Shown here: piece after piece, positions 1-6,091 of the stretch | Position numbering within the stretch: the first letter of the stretch is position 1 | How the letters are laid out: each line of letters starts with the position of its first letter | Source of the DNA: DASZHA01 sp049644325 | GTDB lineage: Bacteria; Chloroflexota; Dormibacteria; DASZGP01 | Length of the DNA: 20,213 nucleotides | Assembly (NCBI GenBank): GCA_049644325.1 | Contig: JBARRR010000197.1 | Span: 1-20,213, forward strand | Direction: 5' to 3' | Program-made: the position numbers and the translations under genes | Notes under the pieces: model-generated | What the model was told of the DNA's origin: nothing | The model's input: only the letters and a program-made list of their open reading frames with translations | Database searches by the model: none

Positions 1-804
1 GCCCTGGCCAGCGCCGCGCCCCATCGCGGCCGCCTCCAGGGCGCGGGCCACGGTTGTGCCCACCGCCACCACGCGGCCCTCGCGCTCGCGGGCGGCGTCG
101 ATGGCCGCCCGGGTTTCCGCAGGGACGGCGTAGAACTCCGAGTGCATCCGGTGCTCCTCGAGGTCCTCCACGCGCAGGGGCTGAAAGGTGTCCAGCCCGA
201 TGTGCAGCGTCAGCGAAGCGACCTCGACGTGGGCGCTGGTCAGCCGCGCCAGCATGCCGTCGGTGAAGTGGAGACCGGCGGTCGGCGCCGCCGCCGACCC
301 GGGGTTGCGCGCGAAGACCGTCTGGTAGCGCTCGGGGTCCTCCAGCCGCTCCTTGATGTACGGCGGCAGTGGCGCCTCCCCGATCTCGGGCAGCAGCGCC
401 GACAGCCGGCCTGGTGGCGAGAAGCGAAGGCTGAAGAGGCCCCCCGGCTGTCGCGTGACCACATCCGCCCAGAGACCGGGCCGGAGCTGCAGCCGGGTGC
501 CCGGTCGCACCCGCTTGCCCGGTCGTAGCAGGGCCTCCCAGACGTCGGCCCGCTCCTCCCGGAGGAGCAGGACCTCGGCGTCCTTCTCGTTCCATTGGAA
601 GCGGAGCCGCGCGGGCAGCACGCGGGTGTCGTTGACCACCAGCAAGTCCCCGGGGCGGAGCAGGCGCGGCAGGATGTCGAACTCCTCGTGCCCGATGGCG
701 CCCTGGGCCGGCACCACCATCAGACGCGAGTCACCGCGGTTGTCGGGCGGGTGCTGGGCGATCAGGCCCTGGGGCAGCGCATAGTCGAAGTCGGAGAGAC
801 GCAG
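1..804 (-). CDS. queA: QueA, S-adenosylmethionine:tRNA ribosyltransferase-isomerase (3' end outside window)
   Basis: This enzyme transfers and isomerises the ribosyl part of S-adenosylmethionine onto 7-aminomethyl-7-deazaguanine at the tRNA wobble position, making epoxyqueuosine. The first 268 residues are visible, against about 340-356 for the family. Family motifs seen in order are LSDFDYALP at the N-terminus, LIAQHP, NDTRVLPARL, PPYI, YQTVFA, PGSAAAPTAGLHFT, LHIGLDTF and MHSEFY. The frame has no ATG, GTG or TTG before the conserved N-terminus; the first ATG is codon 29, inside the conserved domain. A CTG at 802-804 sits exactly where the family initiator Met of M-R-L-S-D-F falls, so I chose it. 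It lies 1 base beyond the ruvB stop, implying translational coupling as the last visible gene of the ruv run. Identity is very secure; the start is inference. Confidence 0.95.
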   Translation of the reverse strand, partial: MRLSDFDYALPQGLIAQHPPDNRGDSRLMVVPAQGAIGHEEFDILPRLLRPGDLLVVNDTRVLPARLRFQWNEKDAEVLLLREERADVWEALLRPGKRVRPGTRLQLRPGLWADVVTRQPGGLFSLRFSPPGRLSALLPEIGEAPLPPYIKERLEDPERYQTVFARNPGSAAAPTAGLHFTDGMLARLTSAHVEVASLTLHIGLDTFQPLRVEDLEEHRMHSEFYAVPAETRAAIDAAREREGRVVAVGTTVARALEAAAMGRGAGQG

Positions 805-805
805 G

Positions 806-1834
806 TCAGGCGAAGAGGTCGGGTTGGTCGTTACGCGCCGGTGGCTTGAGGCCCAGGTGCTGGTAGGCCAGTGGGGTCGCCACCCGGCCGCGCGAGGTCC
901 GAGCCAGGAACCCCAGCTGCATCAGGTAGGGCTCGAAGACGTCCTCCAGGGTCTCGCGCTCTTCGGAGATCGACACCGCCAGGGTGTCGACACCGACCGG
1001 CCCGCCGCCGTACTTCTCGATCACCGTCGACAGGATCCGGCGGTCGAGCTGGTCCAGGCCGGCATCGTCCACCGAAAGCAACGCCATGGTGGCGCCCACC
1101 GCCTCGGCGTCGATGCGCCCCGAGCCCTTGACCTGGGCCCAGTCGCGAACCCGGCGCAGCAGCCGGTTGGCAATCCGAGGAGTGCCTCGGGAGCGGCCCG
1201 ACAGCAGCACCGCGGCGGCTTCGTCGATCTCGACCTCGAGGATGCGGGCGGAGCGCAGGACGATCTGGCGAATGTCCTCCGGCTCATAGAACTCGAGGCG
1301 GAAGACGGCGCCGAAGCGATCGCGCAGCGGCCCCGAGAGCATGCCCTGGCGGGTCGTCGCGCCAATCACCGTGAACTGCGGCAGGTTGAGCCGCAGCGAC
1401 TGCGCACCGGCGCCCTTGCCGCTGACCCAGTCGAATTTGAAGTCCTCCATCGCCGGGTAGAGCGACTCCTCCACGGGACGGGCCAGGCGGTGGATCTCGT
1501 CGACGAAGAACACGCCGCCGGAATCCAGGTTCATCAGGATCGACGCCAGCGCCCCCTGGTGCTCGATCGCCGGTCCCGACGAGGTCCTCAGGTCGGCTTC
1601 CATCTCGTTGGCAAGGATGTTGGCCAGGGTGGTCTTGCCCAGCCCGGGAGGGCCGCAGAGAAGGATGTGCTCCAGGGGCTCGCCGCGGCGCTTGGCGCCG
1701 CCGAGGATCAGGTCGAGGTTGTCCTTCAGCGGCTGCTGGCCGATGAACTCGCCAAGCCGGCGGGGACGTAGAGACTGCTCGTACTCGTCGTCCGCGTCGA
1801 GCGGTTGAGGCTCGAGCACCCGGGCTTCATTCAT
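806..1834 (-). CDS. ruvB: RuvB, Holliday junction branch migration ATPase
   Basis: RuvB is the hexameric AAA+ motor that, with RuvA, drives branch migration of Holliday junctions in recombinational repair. The 342-residue length is normal. Walker A is GPPGLGKTT (residues 61-69), Walker B is VDEIH (111-115), sensor 1 is GATT (158-161), the arginine-finger segment is LRDRFG (170-175), and the C-terminal winged-helix DNA-binding domain runs from about residue 265 to 330. The ATG start has a good Shine-Dalgarno: AGGAG lies 8 nt upstream. The gene is separated from ruvA by a methyltransferase gene and a 90-base gap, so it may be transcribed partly on its own. queA follows after 1 base. Confidence 0.98.
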   Translation of the reverse strand: MNEARVLEPQPLDADDEYEQSLRPRRLGEFIGQQPLKDNLDLILGGAKRRGEPLEHILLCGPPGLGKTTLANILANEMEADLRTSSGPAIEHQGALASILMNLDSGGVFFVDEIHRLARPVEESLYPAMEDFKFDWVSGKGAGAQSLRLNLPQFTVIGATTRQGMLSGPLRDRFGAVFRLEFYEPEDIRQIVLRSARILEVEIDEAAAVLLSGRSRGTPRIANRLLRRVRDWAQVKGSGRIDAEAVGATMALLSVDDAGLDQLDRRILSTVIEKYGGGPVGVDTLAVSISEERETLEDVFEPYLMQLGFLARTSRGRVATPLAYQHLGLKPPARNDQPDLFA

Positions 1835-1924
1835 TCGTCTGACTCCTGGGGGAACGTGAATTGCAATGTCGGTCGGACTAGGGCGATCCTACGCCGATTT
1901 GGGAGGTGCCGCCAGCCTGCACCG
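1835..1924 (-). promoter_or_regulatory. Gap upstream of ruvB with Shine-Dalgarno and possible internal promoter
   Basis: These 90 bases between the methyltransferase stop and the ruvB start are the largest gap in the tyrS-queA run, whose other junctions are 1-19 bases or overlaps. On the minus strand a TAGGAT hexamer (1886-1891) resembles a -10 box, with a weak CTGGCG about 18 bases further upstream. The AGGAG ribosome-binding site for ruvB lies at about 1843-1847. The Shine-Dalgarno is clear; the promoter is tentative. Confidence 0.35.
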
Positions 1925-2950
1925 TCACCGCCGGCGGGCCGTGATCACCGACCGATCGGCGCCTGTGGGTGCCACGCCGATATAGGTAAAGCCCGCATCG
2001 TCGAGAAACCGGCTGAGCTCGTCCACGCCATAGCAACGACCCTCGGTCCCATGCATCAACAGCGCGCTGTACTCGGCGACGGCGAGGGGACCGAAGCCGT
2101 CGGCGTCGAGATGGGTGTCGTGCACTGCCAGCAGGCCATCCGGCTCAAGCGCATCGTACGACTTCCGCAGCAGCAACCGCACCTTCTCCTCGCCCCAGTC
2201 ATGGAGCACGTTGGAGTAGAGGTGGACGTCGCAGCCTGCCGGCAGCGCGTCCTGGAACATGTCGCCGGTGGCCACGGTCACGCGCCCGCTGAGCCCCGCG
2301 TCATCGACCCGACGTCGTGCGATGGCGTCGACCGGCGACCGTTCCAAGATAACGGCCTCCATGTTCGGATGATGGGAGGCGATGAGACAGGCGTAGATCC
2401 CTGACCCGCCGGCGACATCCAGCAAACGGCGGCTGCCAGTGAGGTCGAGACGTTGCACCAGGAGCGGGCCGAGATACGCTCCCCGGCAGTCCATGGCGGC
2501 GGTCAGCTGAGCGGCTCCTGCAGCGTCGTCCAGCTCCTCCTCCCAGACCTTGCCCTGCTCCCGGCCGCTCCAGCTGGCGGGTTTATCCGTGCGCAGCACC
2601 TCGAGCAGCTGCCGGCACGCGGGTCGCTCCCGCAGCGAGGCGTAGTAGGGCCCAAGACCGAAGGGCGACCCCGAGGCCAGGTGCTCGCGGGCCAGGTTGG
2701 TCAGCCGGTAGACCCCCTGCGTCAAACCGACCAGGCCGCGAGCGCCGAGCAGGCGGAGCATCACCATCGCCGGCCGCCGGGCGAGACCCAGCGTGTCGCA
2801 GATGCCGTCGAGGTCCGAGGGGTACTCGGCCAGCCAGGTGAACAGGTCGAGGCCGGCTACCGCGGCGATCAGGAGGTCGTCGGCGTAGACGCGGTCGCGG
2901 TAGCGGTAGAGCTCGGTCGGGTCAGTGCGCGGCGGCGTGAGGCCGATCAC
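1925..2950 (-). CDS. SAM-dependent O-methyltransferase, family 2 (hydroxyneurosporene/hydroxyindole type)
   Basis: This is a predicted class I methyltransferase of 341 residues that would transfer methyl from S-adenosylmethionine to a small-molecule hydroxyl; the substrate cannot be read from sequence. The N-terminal part (about 20-95) looks like the winged-helix dimerisation domain of this family. The SAM-binding motif I is LLDVAGGSG (176-184), an acidic residue follows strand 2 (E203 in VILERSP), and SNVLHDWGEEK (246-256) carries the His-Asp-Trp segment typical of family 2 O-methyltransferases, where the His is usually the catalytic base. The start is GTG, overlapping the ruvA stop in GTGA, so it is probably coupled to ruvA. 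It splits the usual ruvA-ruvB pair. Enzyme class is confident; function in natural-product or quinone methylation is only inference. Confidence 0.88.
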   Translation of the reverse strand: MIGLTPPRTDPTELYRYRDRVYADDLLIAAVAGLDLFTWLAEYPSDLDGICDTLGLARRPAMVMLRLLGARGLVGLTQGVYRLTNLAREHLASGSPFGLGPYYASLRERPACRQLLEVLRTDKPASWSGREQGKVWEEELDDAAGAAQLTAAMDCRGAYLGPLLVQRLDLTGSRRLLDVAGGSGIYACLIASHHPNMEAVILERSPVDAIARRRVDDAGLSGRVTVATGDMFQDALPAGCDVHLYSNVLHDWGEEKVRLLLRKSYDALEPDGLLAVHDTHLDADGFGPLAVAEYSALLMHGTEGRCYGVDELSRFLDDAGFTYIGVAPTGADRSVITARRR

Positions 2951-3555
2951 TTAACGGTGTCGAGCGCCTTCAACGCCTGGGCCACGGTGACGTCGAGCTC
3001 GGCGTCAGCGCCAATCGTGAGCCCCGCCATCACGCGGCGGACCTCCCCCTCGCGGTAGCCCAGCGATGTCAGGGCACGGACTGCGCCCTCGGCCACGCTC
3101 AGGGCCGGGCCACTTCGCCCGTCGCCGTTAGAGGGCTCGCCGGCGAGGTATTCCTCCTTGAGCTTGTCGCGCAGCTCCAGGATCACCCGGGCCGCGGTCT
3201 TGGGCCCGACGCCTGGAACCGTGGCCAGCAGCGCCCGATCCTCCTGGAACACGGCCTTCTTGAGCAGCCGCGTCTCGGCCTGCGAGATCATTCCCAGGGC
3301 CGCCTTGGGGCCGATGCCCTTGACCGACATCAGCAGCTCGAAGAACTCGAGGTCCTCGATCGAGCCGAAGCCGAAGAGGGCGATCTGGTCCTCGCGGACG
3401 TATGTGTGGATGTAGAGGTGGATGTCGGTGCCGATGCCACCCACCTCGGCCAGCAGCCTCCCCGGTGCGGTCACCAGGTAGCCGACACCGCCGACCTCGA
3501 CGATCATCGACTCCGGTCCCAGGTGGGCGACCCGTCCCTTGAGGCTGCCGATCAT
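2947..3555 (-). CDS. ruvA: RuvA, Holliday junction DNA-binding subunit
   Basis: RuvA is the tetrameric protein that binds the four-way junction and loads RuvB. The 202-residue protein has the N-terminal OB-fold domain (1-63, beginning MIGSLKGRV), two helix-hairpin-helix motifs (KGIGPKAA near 79-86 and PGVGPKTA near 114-121) and the C-terminal RuvB-contacting domain (about 150-200, with RALTSLGYRE). A flexible Ser/Gly-rich linker separates domains II and III. It starts 19 bases after ruvC and its TGA stop overlaps the GTG start of the methyltransferase. Confidence 0.98.
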   Translation of the reverse strand: MIGSLKGRVAHLGPESMIVEVGGVGYLVTAPGRLLAEVGGIGTDIHLYIHTYVREDQIALFGFGSIEDLEFFELLMSVKGIGPKAALGMISQAETRLLKKAVFQEDRALLATVPGVGPKTAARVILELRDKLKEEYLAGEPSNGDGRSGPALSVAEGAVRALTSLGYREGEVRRVMAGLTIGADAELDVTVAQALKALDTVK

Positions 3556-3574
3556 CCGGCCCGGGCCACCGATC

Positions 3575-4084
3575 TCACCCTGCCGGCCGGCCGGAGACCT
3601 GGCGTTCCGGCGAGAGCCTGGCGCTCTGCATGTGGCAGAGGGCGATGGCCACCGCGTCGAAGGCGTCGTCGGGCAGCTTGGCCTGGATACCCACGGCCGC
3701 CCGCACCATCCGCGTCATCTGCGCCTTGGTCGCCTTGCCGTAGCCGGTCAGCGACGACTTCACCTGCATCGGGGTGTACTCCCAAACCGGCACCCCACTC
3801 TCCTCCATCGCCAGCAGGATAACGCCCCGGGCCTCGGCAACCGCCATGGCGCTGGTGGTGTTGCTGGCGAAGAAGAGCTGCTCCACCGCGGCGGCCTCGG
3901 GTTGCTCCTCATCCAGCAGCGCTCGCAGCTCCCGGTGGAGCTGGGCCAGGCGCGCCGGGCCCGCCATTCCCGCCGGGGTGGTGATCACGCCAACGCGCCC
4001 CAGCTCGCGTTTGCCGGTGGCGCCGCGGAGCAGAGCGACGCCGGTGGTGGCGATCCCGGGGTCAACGCCGAGCACCCCGCCCAC
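3575..4084 (-). CDS. ruvC: RuvC, crossover junction endodeoxyribonuclease
   Basis: RuvC is the dimeric RNase H-fold nuclease that cuts Holliday junctions symmetrically. In the 169-residue protein the four acidic metal-binding residues can be placed: D8 in VLGVDPG, E68 in AVEQLFF, and D140 and D143 in PDDAFDAVAIALCH. About 18 residues follow the terminal CH motif. The called start is GTG at 4084, 7 bases after the yebC stop; a second GTG three codons later would also leave the fold intact, so the exact start is uncertain. No convincing Shine-Dalgarno is seen, so coupling to yebC is likely. Confidence 0.97.
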   Translation of the reverse strand: MGGVLGVDPGIATTGVALLRGATGKRELGRVGVITTPAGMAGPARLAQLHRELRALLDEEQPEAAAVEQLFFASNTTSAMAVAEARGVILLAMEESGVPVWEYTPMQVKSSLTGYGKATKAQMTRMVRAAVGIQAKLPDDAFDAVAIALCHMQSARLSPERQVSGRPAG

Positions 4085-4091
4085 GGCTGGG

Positions 4092-4853
4092 TTAGACCGC
4101 TTCGCTGAGTTTTTCCAGCTGGGCAGCGTCGATGTCGAAGTTGGCGTAGACCTGCTGGGCGTCGTCGGAGTCCTCCAAGGCCTCCATCAGGCGCAACAGC
4201 TTGGTCGCCTCGCCCTCGTCCTCGACGGGGACAGTGGTGCTGGGGCTCATCGTCACCTCGGCCGAGACGATCCTGCCGCCCTGGGCCTCGATGCCGTCGC
4301 GAACCGTCTCCAGGTCCTCGGGCTCGGTCTCGACCTCGAGCTGGCCGTCGTCGACCTGGACGTCGCTGGCGCCGAGCTCGATCGTCTCGAGGGCGAACTC
4401 CTCGGCATCCTTACCGACGGGGTCGACAACGATGGAGCCCCTGCGCTTGAAGATCCACCCCACCGCGCCCGGCTCGGCGATGCTGCCGCCGAAACGGGTG
4501 AAGATGTTGCGGATTTCGCTGGCGGTGCGATTGCGGTTGTCGGTCAGCGCGTCGACCATGATCGCCACGCCACCGGGACCGTATCCCTCGTAGCGGAGCT
4601 CCTCGTAGTGGACGCCGCCACCCTCACCGGTGCCCCGCTTGATGGCGCGATCGATGTTGTCGGCGGGCATGTTGACGTCGCGGGCACGTTGGATCGCCAG
4701 GCGGAGCCGGAAGTTGCCACTGGGGTCACCGCCGCCGCCCTCCTTGGCGGCCACCGCGATCTCTCGCGCCATCTTGGTGAAGACCGCCCCCCTCTTGGCG
4801 TCGGTGATGGCCTTCTTGTGCTTGATCCCCGCCCACTTGCTGTGGCCTGACAT
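4092..4853 (-). CDS. yebC: YebC/PmpR/TACO1-family protein
   Basis: The 253-residue protein starts with the family signature MSGHSKWAGIKHKK and continues with AVFTKMAREI, NMPADNIDRAIKRG and YEGYGPGGVA. Members have been described both as transcription regulators and, more recently, as translation factors that relieve ribosome stalling at difficult (for example proline-rich) sequences. The link with ruvC-ruvA-ruvB downstream is widely conserved. The ATG lies 9 bases after the tyrS stop, with only a weak purine stretch upstream. Family assignment is very secure; which molecular role applies here is open. Confidence 0.96.
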   Translation of the reverse strand: MSGHSKWAGIKHKKAITDAKRGAVFTKMAREIAVAAKEGGGGDPSGNFRLRLAIQRARDVNMPADNIDRAIKRGTGEGGGVHYEELRYEGYGPGGVAIMVDALTDNRNRTASEIRNIFTRFGGSIAEPGAVGWIFKRRGSIVVDPVGKDAEEFALETIELGASDVQVDDGQLEVETEPEDLETVRDGIEAQGGRIVSAEVTMSPSTTVPVEDEGEATKLLRLMEALEDSDDAQQVYANFDIDAAQLEKLSEAV

Positions 4854-4862
4854 GTTCTGAGT

Positions 4863-6056
4863 CTAAGACCGGCCGGCGGGCGCAACCACCTTCACAAACC
4901 GACGCTTGCCCACCTGCCAGAGGTCCCCTGGGGAAGGCTTGTATTGTGCCTCCGCATCCTCGACGGTCTCGCCGTTGAGACGAACCCCCCGCTGCGTCGC
5001 CAGGCGGCGAGCCTCGCCCTTGCTGGTCGTCAACCCGAGTTCCAGCAGCGCGTCGGCAACCGTCCTCTCCCCCTCCGCCAGCGCGCGTTCCTCGACCTGG
5101 TCGGGCACCTCTCCCCGTTTGAACTGCGCCTGGAACGCCTCCTCTGCGGCGCCGGCCGCGGTCTCGCCATGGAACCGCAGAACCATCATCCTGGCCAGGG
5201 CCGCCTTGGCGTCCCGAGGATTGGCGCCGGCCTTCATCCCCGCCTCCCACTCCGCCACCTCGGACTCGGGGATATCCGTGACCAGCCGCATGTACCGGGT
5301 GATCAGCTCGTCGGGGAGCGACATCAGCTTGCCGTACATCTCGGCGGGCGCGTCCGTGACCCCCACGTAGTTGCCCAGCGACTTGCTCATCTTCTGCTTG
5401 CCGTCGAGGCCCTCCAGTAGGGGTGTGGTGAGGACGTCCTGGGGCTCCAGCCCGTGCTCTCTCTGGACGTCGCGGGCGAAGAGAAGGTTGAAGAGCTGGT
5501 CTGTGCCACCCAGCTCGACGTCGGCCCGCACCGCCACCGAGTCGTATCCCTGCATCAGCGGATAGAGCAGCTCGTGCAGCCCAATGGTGGTGTTGGCTTC
5601 CAGTCGCTTGCGGAAGTCGTCGCGGGTGATGATCTGGGCCAGCGTGGCCTTTCCCGCGAGGCGGATGACATCCGCCAGCTCCATGCCCTTGAACCACTCC
5701 GACTGACGGCGGACCTCGGTGGCGTCGCGGTCGAGGACCTTGAAGACCTGCTCCAGGTAGGTGGCGGCGTTGGCCTCGACCTCCTCCTCCTCCAACGGCC
5801 GCCGGGTCGCCGACTGGCCGCTGGGGTCGCCGATTCGGGCGGTGAAGTCGCCAATGATCAGGACCGCGGTGTGGCCCAGCTCCTGGAAGTCGCGGAGCTT
5901 GCCGAGGACCACGGTGTGGCCCAGGTGGATGTCGGGCGAAGAGGGATCGATGCCCAGCTTGACGCGCAATTTGCGCCCCGACCCAACGGCCTCGCGGAGG
6001 TGTGGCTCGACCTCGATGTTGACCGCCCCACGCGCAATCCGGTCCCACTCCAACAT
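4863..6056 (-). CDS. tyrS: Tyrosyl-tRNA synthetase
   Basis: This class I synthetase charges tRNA-Tyr. The 397-residue protein carries KLGIDPSSPDIHLGHTVVL with the HIGH-type HLGH at 44-47, the tyrosine-pocket region GGTDQLFNLLFARD (about 184-197), the KMSKS loop KQKMSKSLGN (220-229) and a C-terminal S4 RNA-binding domain (about 335-393). The bacterial form resembles the TyrZ type by its KLGIDP start and length. The ATG heads the tyrS-to-queA run. No Shine-Dalgarno is visible, and a TACCAT hexamer lies 7 bases upstream, which would give a leaderless transcript. Confidence 0.97.
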   Translation of the reverse strand: MLEWDRIARGAVNIEVEPHLREAVGSGRKLRVKLGIDPSSPDIHLGHTVVLGKLRDFQELGHTAVLIIGDFTARIGDPSGQSATRRPLEEEEVEANAATYLEQVFKVLDRDATEVRRQSEWFKGMELADVIRLAGKATLAQIITRDDFRKRLEANTTIGLHELLYPLMQGYDSVAVRADVELGGTDQLFNLLFARDVQREHGLEPQDVLTTPLLEGLDGKQKMSKSLGNYVGVTDAPAEMYGKLMSLPDELITRYMRLVTDIPESEVAEWEAGMKAGANPRDAKAALARMMVLRFHGETAAGAAEEAFQAQFKRGEVPDQVEERALAEGERTVADALLELGLTTSKGEARRLATQRGVRLNGETVEDAEAQYKPSPGDLWQVGKRRFVKVVAPAGRS

Positions 6057-6091
6057 TGCCGCAATGGTACGGGACGTAGAATTGCGCCCCG
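6057..6091. promoter_or_regulatory. Divergent promoter region between tyrS and the class A PBP
   Basis: Only 35 bases separate two divergent ATG codons, so both promoters must be packed here or in coding DNA. On the plus strand TAGAAT (6077-6082) ends 9 bases before the PBP start. On the minus strand TACCAT (6064-6069) ends 7 bases before the tyrS start. Neither start has a Shine-Dalgarno, so both mRNAs are probably leaderless or nearly so. -35 matches are poor on both sides (TTGCCG at 6056-6061 is the best for the plus strand, with a short spacer). Confidence 0.5.

Noticed and set aside
3774..4850. 358-codon plus-strand frame antisense to yebC and ruvC
   Set aside because: The minus strand encodes clear YebC and RuvC proteins; the plus frame is a shadow.
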